Part shown: positions 21,492-28,865 of the stretch, one piece after another | Layout: each line of letters starts with the position of its first letter | Position numbering within the stretch: the stretch's first letter is position 1 | Assembly: GCA_034521975.1 (NCBI GenBank) | Contig: JAXHLR010000006.1 | Location: 558,001 to 622,000, forward strand | DNA length: 64,000 nucleotides | Direction: 5' to 3' | Source: Acidimicrobiales bacterium | Lineage (GTDB): Bacteria; Actinomycetota; Acidimicrobiia; Acidimicrobiales; SKKL01 | Notes under the pieces: generated by a model | What the model was told of the DNA's origin: nothing | What the model saw: the letters and a program-made list of their open reading frames with translations, nothing else | Database searches by the model: none | Translations under genes and position numbers: made by a program

Positions 21492-22253
21492 CTACAGCGG
21501 GCCCGAGATGCCTCCGTCCTTGCGAACTCGCCAGAAGTGGATGGCCAGGAAGATGACCAGCACGAAGGGCAACATCAGCACGTGGAGCACGTACCACCGG
21601 ATGAGGGTGTCGCTGCCGATCTCGGCTCCGCCGAGCAGCACGAACCGGACCTGGTCGCCGAACACGGGTGTGTAGCCCATCATGTTGGTGCCCACCGTCA
21701 CCGCCCACAGTGAAAGCTGGTCCCAGGGGAGCAGGTAGCCGGTGAACGACAGCAACAGGGTGAGGGTGAGCAGGATGACCCCGATCACCCAGTTGAACTC
21801 GCGGGGCGGCTTGTAGGCGCCGTGGTAGAAGACCCGGGCCATGTGCAAGAACACCGACAGCACCATGAGGTGCGCCCCCCATCGGTGCATGTTGCGCACC
21901 AGCAGCCCGAAGGTGATCGAGGTCTGCAGGGCGAACATGTCGTCCCAGGCCGCGGCGGCGGTGGGGCGGTAGAAGAACATCAAGAAGATGCCGGTGACCG
22001 TGAGGAGGATGAACAAGAAGAAGCTCAACCCACCCAGGCACAGGGTGTAGCTGACCTTCACCGCGTGGCGCTTCGTCTTCACCGGGTGAAGGTGGTACAG
22101 CACGCTGTTCATGATCACGTAGGACCGGTTCCGGGGGCTGTCGGAATAGCCCTTCCGGAAGATCGATCCGGGTCTGAAGATCGAGTTCCACGCTTGTGAG
22201 CCCTGGACCCGATCGCCCAGATCGCTCAACTTGTCCTGCATCGACGTCGCCAC
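21492..22253 (-). CDS. Cytochrome b N-terminal subunit (b6-like)
   Basis: The 253-residue protein has four membrane helices and both bis-His haem sites. The first pair is in NMHRWGAHLMVLSVFLH, with 13 residues between the His residues. The second pair, in LHVLMLPFVLVIFLAIHF, has 14 residues between them, as in b6-type rather than mitochondrial-type cytochrome b. SFTGYLLPWDQLSLWA is the quinol-site region. GTG 22253 gives MATSMQDK; ATG 22241 is an alternative. It follows the ferredoxin gene by 37 bases. Confidence 0.93.
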   Translation of the reverse strand: MATSMQDKLSDLGDRVQGSQAWNSIFRPGSIFRKGYSDSPRNRSYVIMNSVLYHLHPVKTKRHAVKVSYTLCLGGLSFFLFILLTVTGIFLMFFYRPTAAAAWDDMFALQTSITFGLLVRNMHRWGAHLMVLSVFLHMARVFYHGAYKPPREFNWVIGVILLTLTLLLSFTGYLLPWDQLSLWAVTVGTNMMGYTPVFGDQVRFVLLGGAEIGSDTLIRWYVLHVLMLPFVLVIFLAIHFWRVRKDGGISGPL

Positions 22254-22290
22254 TGTTGGGGCTTACTCCCTCACTCGTTCGGTGCCCATC

Positions 22291-22707
22291 TCAGCCGAGC
22301 CTCATCCCGTAGCCGTAGCCGTGGGTGTTGGTGCGCTGGTGGGCGTCGCCGTTGGGATCTGGATCGCCAATACGTCCGAGGATGATCACGCCGGTGGGAC
22401 ACCGGTCGACGCAGAGCGCGCAGCGGGTGCAGACGTCGTCGTCGATGGTGAAGATGACGTGGTCGCTCGGGTCGGTGCCGGGAAGCTCGGTGCCGATGGC
22501 CTCGTCGATGGCCTCGGGCTGCACCATGTGGATGCACTTCCACGGGCAGATGTCGACACAGCCCTCGCACATGATGCACTCGGACTGGTCGATGTGGATG
22601 AACTGCTTGGGCTTGACCGCAGCCGAGAGCCAGGCCGCGTCGACCTCCTGGAGGACGTAGTCGTCGCGGAACTCGGGCATCGGGGGGTTGGCATCGGTGC
22701 GGGCCAT
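22291..22707 (-). CDS. Two-[4Fe-4S] ferredoxin in the bc complex operon
   Basis: Two complete ferredoxin motifs, CIMCEGCVDICP and CTRCALCVDRCP, lie 40-odd residues apart in a soluble 138-residue protein. The stretch between them is acidic. A ferredoxin gene between a small membrane protein and cytochrome b suggests that electrons pass to or from the bc complex through an Fe-S protein, but this is inference from position. ATG 22707 is two bases beyond the stop of the preceding gene. Confidence 0.9.
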   Translation of the reverse strand: MARTDANPPMPEFRDDYVLQEVDAAWLSAAVKPKQFIHIDQSECIMCEGCVDICPWKCIHMVQPEAIDEAIGTELPGTDPSDHVIFTIDDDVCTRCALCVDRCPTGVIILGRIGDPDPNGDAHQRTNTHGYGYGMRLG

Positions 22708-22709
22708 GA

Positions 22710-23132
22710 TCAGTTGCTCCTCACGAGCGGGCGTCCATACGACGAGGTCGGGACCTCGGGGGCCTTCTCCTTGCCACGGCCCTGCCAGACCATCCACAGC
22801 GCCACGTTGGCCGTGAGGATCACGCCGTAGATCACGACCGCGACGAGGTCGCGCAGGTGCACGTAGTTGACATCGAAGGGCAGGGCGTCGATCACGCCCC
22901 CCGGCCCGTGCACCATCTTGTCGGACCGCCAGCCCCACTCGCTGTCGGCCAGCAGCAGCCATTGGTTGGGCACCACGCCGTAGGCCCAGAAGAGGAGGAA
23001 GAACACGAAGACCGCGGCCGCCATGGCTTCGCCCCAGGTGAGCGGGGTGCCGACCGGCCGGCGCTTGCGAAATGGGATGATCGCAGCGGCCAGGACCAGG
23101 GCGATCAGGCTCGAGGCCACGAAGGCAACCAC
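22710..23132 (-). CDS. Small membrane protein, first gene of the bc-nuo operon
   Basis: The 140-residue product has three predicted helices: the N-terminus, AAAVFVFFLLFWAYGVV, and VVIYGVILTANVALWMVW. GTG 23132 is chosen because GAGGAGGTG lies at a good distance upstream; a longer reading from ATG 23162 would place the start upstream of that site. It may anchor the ferredoxin encoded two bases downstream. No family recognised. Confidence 0.75.
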   Translation of the reverse strand: MVAFVASSLIALVLAAAIIPFRKRRPVGTPLTWGEAMAAAVFVFFLLFWAYGVVPNQWLLLADSEWGWRSDKMVHGPGGVIDALPFDVNYVHLRDLVAVVIYGVILTANVALWMVWQGRGKEKAPEVPTSSYGRPLVRSN

Positions 23133-23146
23133 TGGCAGACACCTCC

Positions 23147-23169
23147 TCGTGAATCCACTCACGACCCTA
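23147..23169 (-). promoter_or_regulatory. Rex-operator-like palindrome and -10 box before the respiratory operon
   Basis: A perfect inverted repeat, TCGTGA-N6-TCACGA, occupies 23147-23164. Its spacing equals that of the Streptomyces Rex operator (TGTGAACGCGTTCACA), and 10 of 16 bases match. On the minus strand a TAGGGT that could be a -10 box lies at 23164-23169, just upstream of and touching the palindrome. A bound repressor would block the promoter. No clear -35 box was found. The rex gene lies 7 kb away. Confidence 0.35.
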
Positions 23170-23363
23170 CCCGCGAGGAAGGGCCAACTCCGATCAGGGC
23201 ACCTGAGGGTTTAGCACGATCGCTTCGGCGCGAGCACATCGACCGGTCCCCCGCGACACCTGGCTCCCTCCCGCTTGGCCGCAGCACCACACCGTTGCCT
23301 AGAGTGGCCCCGACTGGCCCACGCTCCGTGCCGGGCCGGGACCGATCGTCAGCGGAGGACGTG

Positions 23364-24095
23364 TTGACCGAGATCCCCGAGCACCTGCTTCAGCGCTCCC
23401 GTGAACGTCGGGCCGCGCTCGGCCTTGGCGGCGGTGACGCCGGCGAGGCCCCGGCATCGCCGGCGTCGGAGTCCTCCGGGACCGAGGTCAGCCCGGCTGC
23501 CCAACCGGCGACCCCCGCGCCGGCCGCACCGGCCGAGCCCGAGCCCAAGGAGCCCGAACCGGTCCCCCCCTACGTCGAAGCCTCGCTGCGGCGCCCCCGC
23601 ATCCCCATCTGGGCGGTACCGGTGCTGGCCGGGCTCATCTTCTGGGCGCCCATCTACGTCGGGACCCTCTCTGCCCCTGAGGCGGCAGGCCCCGTCCAGG
23701 CCGGCGGCGAGGTCTACGCGGTGAACTGCTCGGCGTGCCACGGCGCCGCCGGCGGCGGTGGCGTCGGCCGCCAGCTCAGCGGAGGCGAGGTGCTGGCCAC
23801 GTTCCCCGACTGGCAGAGCCACGCCGACTACGTCCTGCAGGGCTCCGATGCCTTCCAGGGCGAGGTGATCGGTGACCCCGACCGCGAGGGCGGCGCCCAC
23901 GTCGCCGGCGAGTTCGGCATCATGCCCGGCTGGGCCGACACCCTCAGCGACGTCGAGCTGCTCGAGGTGGTCCTCTACGAGCGGGTCACCCACGGAGGTG
24001 CCGACGAGGCCAGCGACGACATCGTCGAGCTGACCGAGGCCCTCGAAGCGGTCGAAGGCGGCGAAGCGCTCGATCTCGCCGCCGGCGAAGGCTGA
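23364..24095 (+). CDS. Membrane-anchored monoheme cytochrome c
   Basis: One haem c site, CSACH, is followed by a Met-containing GIMPGW that can give the sixth ligand. The 243-residue protein has a cytoplasmic N-terminal tail opening with TEIPEHLLQRS, a Pro/Ala/Glu-rich linker, one membrane helix (IWAVPVLAGLIFWAPIYV) and then the haem domain. TTG 23364 is preferred because GGAGG lies five bases upstream and the resulting N-terminus matches that of the cytochrome b C-terminal subunit; GTG 23361 is the alternative. It is divergent from the bc-nuo operon and probably carries electrons between complex III and an oxidase. Confidence 0.85.
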   Translation: MTEIPEHLLQRSRERRAALGLGGGDAGEAPASPASESSGTEVSPAAQPATPAPAAPAEPEPKEPEPVPPYVEASLRRPRIPIWAVPVLAGLIFWAPIYVGTLSAPEAAGPVQAGGEVYAVNCSACHGAAGGGGVGRQLSGGEVLATFPDWQSHADYVLQGSDAFQGEVIGDPDREGGAHVAGEFGIMPGWADTLSDVELLEVVLYERVTHGGADEASDDIVELTEALEAVEGGEALDLAAGEG

Positions 24096-24107
24096 GGACC
24101 CTCAGCC
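24090..24107. terminator. Palindrome holding both stop codons of convergent genes
   Basis: An 8-bp inverted repeat, GGCTGAGG/CCTCAGCC with a two-base centre, spans the 6-base gap between the cytochrome c gene and hemL. Each arm contains one gene's TGA. There is no T run on either side, so it may act as a weak bidirectional terminator or simply reflect the paired stop codons. Confidence 0.3.
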
Positions 24108-25370
24108 GCCCAGCTCTGCGGCCGCCTCGGCGGCAGCGTCGACCGTGCGGTCGATGTCGGCGTCGGTGTGGGCCAGACTCGGGAACAGTGCCTCATAGGG
24201 TCCCGGAGCCAGGGCGACGCCGCGGTCGAGCATGGCGGCGAAGAAGCGGCGGTAGACCCCGGTGCCTCCGCTGATCTGGGCACTCGGGAAGTCGGTCACC
24301 GGGGTGTCGCCGAAGAAGAGCCCCACGAGGGGACCGACCCGGGGAACCTGCACCGCCACTCCTGCCGAGCCGATGGCCGCAGCCAGCCCGTCGGCCAGGC
24401 GGGCGGCGATCGAGTCGAGCTGGAGGTAGGCGCCGGCGTCGAGCTCGGCGAGGGCGGCCAGCCCGGCGGCGGTGGCCAGCGGGTTCCCCGACAGCGTTCC
24501 CGCCTGGTAGACGGGTCCGAGCGGCGACAGGTGGGCCATCAGCTCGCGGGATGCGCCGAAGGCCCCGACCGGGAGCCCGCCCCCGATCACCTTGCCGAAC
24601 GCCCACAGGTCCGGGGTCACCCCGAACCGCTCGGTGGCCCCTCCGACGCCGAGCCGGAACCCGGTGATGACCTCGTCGAACATCAGCAGCGCGCCCGCAT
24701 CGTCGCAGGCGGTCCGCAGCCCCTCGAGGAAGCCGGGCGCGGGCGGGACGAGCCCCATGTTGGCCGCGACCGGTTCGACGACGACGACCGCCACGTCGGA
24801 TCGGATCTCGGGCACCACGTTGTAGGGGGCGACGATCGTGTCGGCCACCGCTCCCTCGGTGACACCGGCCGAGTCGGAGGTCGCGTCCTCGGCGACGCTG
24901 CTGCCGCCGGCCACCAGCAGCGAGTCCATGTGTCCGTGGTAGTTGCCCGCGAACTTGAGGATGCGTGGACGTCCGGTGGCACCGCGGGCGAGCCGAATGG
25001 CCGACATGGTGGCCTCGGTCCCGCTCGACACCAGGCGCACCATCTCCAGGCCCGGGACCCGGCCCACCAGCTCCTCGGCCATGAGCACCTCGCGCTCGGT
25101 GGGAGCACCGAAGGTGGTGCCGCTGAGCGCGGCCTCGCGGACCGCCTCGACGACCGCGGGATGGGCGTGGCCGAGGATCGACGCCCCGTAGCTCTGCACG
25201 TAGTCGCAGTAGCGGTTGCCCTCGACGTCCCAGACGTGGGCACCGCTGCCTCCGGCGACGAAGTAGGGGGTGCCGCCCACCGACCGGAACGCCCGGACCG
25301 GCGAGTTGACCCCGCCCGGGATCACCGCCTGGGCGCGTGCGAACAGCGAGTCGTTGGTCGGTCCGGTCAT
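24102..25370 (-). CDS. hemL: Glutamate-1-semialdehyde 2,1-aminomutase
   Basis: HemL converts glutamate-1-semialdehyde to 5-aminolevulinate, using PLP. The 422-residue protein has PGGVNSPVRAF near its start, SSGTEATMSAIRLARG (the phosphate-binding turn), FDEVITGFR and the PLP lysine in AFGKVIGGGLPVGAFG. It completes the C5 pathway started by HemA. ATG 25370 gives MTGPTND; hemB ends 28 bases upstream, so the two are probably co-transcribed. Confidence 0.96.
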   Translation of the reverse strand: MTGPTNDSLFARAQAVIPGGVNSPVRAFRSVGGTPYFVAGGSGAHVWDVEGNRYCDYVQSYGASILGHAHPAVVEAVREAALSGTTFGAPTEREVLMAEELVGRVPGLEMVRLVSSGTEATMSAIRLARGATGRPRILKFAGNYHGHMDSLLVAGGSSVAEDATSDSAGVTEGAVADTIVAPYNVVPEIRSDVAVVVVEPVAANMGLVPPAPGFLEGLRTACDDAGALLMFDEVITGFRLGVGGATERFGVTPDLWAFGKVIGGGLPVGAFGASRELMAHLSPLGPVYQAGTLSGNPLATAAGLAALAELDAGAYLQLDSIAARLADGLAAAIGSAGVAVQVPRVGPLVGLFFGDTPVTDFPSAQISGGTGVYRRFFAAMLDRGVALAPGPYEALFPSLAHTDADIDRTVDAAAEAAAELGG

Positions 25371-25381
25371 GACCGCGCTCC

Positions 25382-25411
25382 CCTCACGACAAGGCCCCTC
25401 ACGACAAGGCC
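25382..25411. repeat. 15-bp perfect tandem duplication across the hemB stop
   Basis: The unit CCTCACGACAAGGCC occurs twice in a row, at 25382-25396 and 25397-25411. Read on the minus strand it duplicates the end of hemB including the TGA, so the second copy lies in the hemB-hemL gap and leaves both proteins intact. It looks like a replication-slippage event. Confidence 0.9.
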
Positions 25412-26379
25412 TCGGCCAGGTCGCGTGCGAAGTAGGTGAGGATGAGATCGGCGCCGGCCCGCTTGATGGCGGTGATCTGTTCGACCGCCACCGCATCGCC
25501 GTCGATCCATCCGTTGGCCGCGGCCGCCTTCACCATCGAGTACTCGCCCGACACGTGGTAGGCGGCGATGGGGAGGTCGAGCTCGGCCCGCGCCCGCACG
25601 ATGACGTCGAGGTAGCTGAGCGCGGGCTTGACCATGACGATGTCGGCCCCCTCGTCGACGTCCTCGCGGATCTCCTGGATGGCCTCACGGGCGTTGTGCC
25701 AGTCCTGCTGGTAGCCCGTGCGATCGCCGCCCCCGGCGATGGTGACGTCGACGGCCTCGCGGAACGGGCCATAGAGACCCGAGGCGTACTTGGCGGCATA
25801 GGCCATGATGGCGACCTGTTCGAACGACTGGTCGTCGAGCGCGTCGCGGATGGCCATGACCTGTCCGTCCATCATCCCGCTCGGGGCGACGATGTCGGCC
25901 CCCGCGTCGGCCTGGGCCACCGCCGTCTCGGCGTAGATCTCGAGGGTGGCGTCGTTGTCGACCTCGCCGGTGACGGTGACCACTCCGCAGTGGCCGTGGT
26001 CGGTGTACTCGTCGACGCACAGGTCCGAGATGAGCACCATGTCGGAGCCGACCTCGTCACGCAGGTCGCGTAGCGCCAGCTGCACGATGCCCTGGGGGTC
26101 GAACGCGCCGCTTCCCCGCGCGTCCTTGACCGCGGGGATGCCGAAGAGGATGACGGCGGGGACGCCGAGGTCCCGAAGCTCGGCGACCTCCTTGCGGAGC
26201 GACTCGCGCGTGTGCTGCACGATGCCCGGCAACGAACCGATGGGCTGGGGTTCGGTGATGTCCTCGCGCACGAACAGCGGTGCGATGAGGTCGTCGGGTG
26301 CCAACCGCGTCTCGGCCACCATGCGGCGAAGCGCCGGGGTGCGGCGGAGACGGCGGAGACGGCGCTGGGGAAAGCTCAC
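25399..26379 (-). CDS. hemB: Porphobilinogen synthase
   Basis: HemB condenses two 5-aminolevulinates into porphobilinogen. The 326-residue protein has the two Schiff-base lysines, Lys197 in YAAKYASGLYGPF and Lys251 in MVKPALSYLD. The metal loop reads DLCVDEYTDHGHCG (Cys121, Asp123, Cys131). The E. coli zinc enzyme has a Cys at the middle position, so this is a mixed form between zinc and magnesium types. The start is GTG 26379, with GGAG nearby. A hairpin separates it from the HAD gene upstream. Confidence 0.95.
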   Translation of the reverse strand: MSFPQRRLRRLRRTPALRRMVAETRLAPDDLIAPLFVREDITEPQPIGSLPGIVQHTRESLRKEVAELRDLGVPAVILFGIPAVKDARGSGAFDPQGIVQLALRDLRDEVGSDMVLISDLCVDEYTDHGHCGVVTVTGEVDNDATLEIYAETAVAQADAGADIVAPSGMMDGQVMAIRDALDDQSFEQVAIMAYAAKYASGLYGPFREAVDVTIAGGGDRTGYQQDWHNAREAIQEIREDVDEGADIVMVKPALSYLDVIVRARAELDLPIAAYHVSGEYSMVKAAAANGWIDGDAVAVEQITAIKRAGADLILTYFARDLAEALS

Positions 26380-26441
26380 GACTCCGATCCTACGGGCCCG
26401 GGTTCACCGCTCCCCACCCGCTTCTTCCATCGGCCAGAGGC

Positions 26442-26488
26442 AAATCGCGCGGATCTGTCGCGCTGGGTGAGACAGATCCGCGCAATTT
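26442..26488 (-). terminator. Hairpin between the HAD gene and hemB
   Basis: A 13-bp perfect stem (GCGCGGATCTGTC and its complement, 26447-26459 and 26471-26483) encloses an 11-base loop. It extends by four A-T pairs after one mismatch. Read on the minus strand it is followed by GATTTG rather than a T run. It lies in the only large gap (141 bases) of the hem cluster and may end transcription partly before hemB. Confidence 0.5.
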
Positions 26489-26520
26489 CGTGGGTGGGTG
26501 TCCTGAGGCTGATGGCCAAC

Positions 26521-27180
26521 TCAGCCGAAGCGGCGCTGGAGGTCGGCGAGGGTGAGGCTGGCCATCGAGTCGACAACCAGATCGGCCGCCGAGAAGTCGC
26601 CCGGGGCGGTGATGCGGTTCGGCACCGCCACACAGGCCAGGCCGGCCGCCTTGGCGGCAGCGATCCCATGGGGCGAGTCCTCGATCGCGACGGCGGCACC
26701 GGCCTCGACACCGGTCGCATCGAGGGCGGCCAGGTACACATCGGGCGCAGGCTTGGCCCGGCCATCGACGACGTCTCGGCCGCACAGTGCGTCGAATCGC
26801 CCGTGCAGGCCGAGTCGGGTGAGGTGCATGTCCAACCAGCGGGTCATCGACGACGAGGCGACCGCCAGCCGCAGCCCCTCGGCGTGGGCCGCGTCGATCA
26901 GCTCGGCCACCCCCGGAAGTGGTTGGAGCGCGTCGACGTACTCGTGGTGGCGTCGAACCGACAGCTCGTTGAGCGAGTCGTGGTCGAGCGGTGTTCCGAC
27001 CAACGCCTCGAGTCGCTGCGACCAGTCCCCTCCCCCGACGGTGCCGACGATGGAACGCCACCACTCGAGATCGAGCTCGTGCCCGTGATCGGAGTAGATC
27101 CCCGCGATCGCCTGGTAGACGGACCACTCGGTGTCGAGGATGAGCCCGTCGAAGTCGAAGACGATGGCCTGCAGGGCCAC
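26521..27180 (-). CDS. HAD-superfamily phosphatase, beta-phosphoglucomutase-like
   Basis: The 219-residue protein has HAD motif I DFDGLILDTE (nucleophile Asp9, acid Asp11), motif II SSS at about 109-111, the motif III Lys in AKPAPDVY and motif IV IEDSPHG. A helical cap sits between motifs I and II, as in the subfamily that includes beta-phosphoglucomutase and phosphoglycolate phosphatase. It follows hemD with a two-base gap on the same strand, but no link to haem synthesis is known. GTG start. Confidence 0.88.
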   Translation of the reverse strand: MALQAIVFDFDGLILDTEWSVYQAIAGIYSDHGHELDLEWWRSIVGTVGGGDWSQRLEALVGTPLDHDSLNELSVRRHHEYVDALQPLPGVAELIDAAHAEGLRLAVASSSMTRWLDMHLTRLGLHGRFDALCGRDVVDGRAKPAPDVYLAALDATGVEAGAAVAIEDSPHGIAAAKAAGLACVAVPNRITAPGDFSAADLVVDSMASLTLADLQRRFG

Positions 27181-27182
27181 GG

Positions 27183-27944
27183 TCAGGTCTCCGTCGCGGC
27201 GCAGTGGGCGACGATGGCCTCGACGAGGCCGGCGATGGTGTGCGGGTCCGCCACCACGTCGACATCGAGACCCTGCGACCGAGCCGCGGCGGCGGTGACG
27301 GGGCCGATGCAGGCCACCGCTCGTGGCGGGGGGTCCAGGCCGACCCCGGCGACGTAGCCAGAGACCGTCGAGGCCGAGGTGAAGGTCACGATGTCGGCGG
27401 CGACCGCGGCTCGCGCCTGGACAGGGTCGACCGGTGGGTGGACCGTCCGGTAGGCCTCGACCCGGTCGACCAGCCAGCCGGCGGCCTCGAGCCCCTCACC
27501 CAGCACCGGTCGGGCACCGGCAGCCTGGGCCAGCAGCACCCGTCCACCGCCGGGTGGTGGCGCGGGGAACACCTCGAGCAAGCCCTCGGCCACGAACCGG
27601 TCCGGCACGAGGTCCGGAGCGAACCCGCGGGTGGCCATGGCCTCGGCCGTGCCGGGACCGATGACCGCCAGGTGGGTCTCTGCTGCGACCAGGGCCTGCG
27701 GGGTGACCGCGGACGCCACCCGGTCGGCACCGTTGGTCGAGGTGACGACCAGCCAGTCGTAGCGGTCGAGGCCGGCCAGCGACGCTCGCAGCGCGGCATC
27801 CCCGTCGGCGGCGTCGACCACGGCGATGGTGGGCATGACCACCACCTCGGCGCCGAGCCCGCGGAGGGCCTCGACCAGCGATGATGCCTGGTCGGTGGCG
27901 CGGGTGACGGCCACGGTCGTTGCGGCGAGCGGAGGCCTCTCCAC
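27183..27944 (-). CDS. hemD: Uroporphyrinogen-III synthase
   Basis: HemD closes hydroxymethylbilane to uroporphyrinogen III. The 253-residue protein has two similar half-domains: an N-terminal VAVTRA segment, WLVVTSTNGADRV, then VTFTSASTVSGYV and CIGPVTAAAARSQGLDVDVVA. The family is poorly conserved, but these stretches and the position after hemC make the call firm. GTG 27944 is the likely start, 10 bases after the hemC stop. It is a single-domain protein; many actinobacteria carry a HemX-fused version instead. Confidence 0.92.
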   Translation of the reverse strand: MERPPLAATTVAVTRATDQASSLVEALRGLGAEVVVMPTIAVVDAADGDAALRASLAGLDRYDWLVVTSTNGADRVASAVTPQALVAAETHLAVIGPGTAEAMATRGFAPDLVPDRFVAEGLLEVFPAPPPGGGRVLLAQAAGARPVLGEGLEAAGWLVDRVEAYRTVHPPVDPVQARAAVAADIVTFTSASTVSGYVAGVGLDPPPRAVACIGPVTAAAARSQGLDVDVVADPHTIAGLVEAIVAHCAATET

Positions 27945-27954
27945 CGCCGTCAGC

Positions 27955-28854
27955 CTATTGCCCACCCGCCAGCAGCTCGGCTCCGCCACGCTCGTCGAGG
28001 AGGCGCCGGGCCGCCGAGCGGGCCGCAGCCACCCCGTTGCGCGACTCGACCCGCTCGCGCAGCACCGTGAAGCCGTCGAAGGACGCGAGGAGCGAGTCGA
28101 CGCGAACCGCGTCGTCGCCCACCAGGGTTGCGTGGGCGCCGGCGGGCAGGTCGCAGTCGCCCCCCAGCTCAGCGAGGAATCCCCGTTCGGCCTCGACCAG
28201 GCGCCGGGTGGCAACGTGATCGACCTGGCCGAGCAGGGTGATGAGGTCGTAGGCGTCGTCGCGACACTCGACGGCGAGGGCGCCCTGTCCCACCTGGGGG
28301 ACCATGACCTCGGGATCGAGCAGTTGGGTGATGTGTTCGTCGAGACCCAGGCGCTGCAACGCCGCGGCGGCGACGATGATGGCGTCGAATCCCGCGGCCT
28401 TCTCGAGCCGGGTGGTCATGTTGCCCCGCAGGTTGGAGAACTCCAGCCCCTTGCGCAGGTGGGCGAGCTGGGCGCGGCGCCGGATCGAGCCGGTGGCCAC
28501 CTTCGCTCCGGGGCGCAGCTCGTCGAGGGTGGCGCCCACCAGCGCGTCGCGGGGGTCGCCACGCTCGGGGATGGCGGCGAGCGCGAGCGAGGGGTGGGTC
28601 ACCGACGGCAGGTCCTTGGCCGAGTGCACCGCGATGTCGGCACGCCCGTCGAGCACCGCGGCCTGCACCTCCTTGACGAACACGCCCTTGCCTCCCATGG
28701 CGGAGATGGGCACGTCCTGGCGCCGGTCGGCGGTGGTCTCGACGATGACCTCCTCGACGGTCACCTCCGGGTCGACCGCCTCGATGAGCGCGGCGACGTG
28801 CTCGGTCTGCCAGCGGGCCAGGGTGCTGCCGCGGGTGGCGGCACGGATCAACAT
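27955..28854 (-). CDS. hemC: Hydroxymethylbilane synthase
   Basis: HemC polymerises four porphobilinogens on a dipyrromethane cofactor. The 299-residue product begins IRAATRGSTLARWQ and has HSAKDLPS, TGSIRRRAQL, and the cofactor-attachment Cys in LGGDCDLPAGA. ATG 28854 lies 11 bases after the hemA stop. An in-frame region upstream belongs to hemA in another frame and is not used. Confidence 0.95.
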   Translation of the reverse strand: MLIRAATRGSTLARWQTEHVAALIEAVDPEVTVEEVIVETTADRRQDVPISAMGGKGVFVKEVQAAVLDGRADIAVHSAKDLPSVTHPSLALAAIPERGDPRDALVGATLDELRPGAKVATGSIRRRAQLAHLRKGLEFSNLRGNMTTRLEKAAGFDAIIVAAAALQRLGLDEHITQLLDPEVMVPQVGQGALAVECRDDAYDLITLLGQVDHVATRRLVEAERGFLAELGGDCDLPAGAHATLVGDDAVRVDSLLASFDGFTVLRERVESRNGVAAARSAARRLLDERGGAELLAGGQ

Positions 28855-28865
28855 CGACGCCGCGC

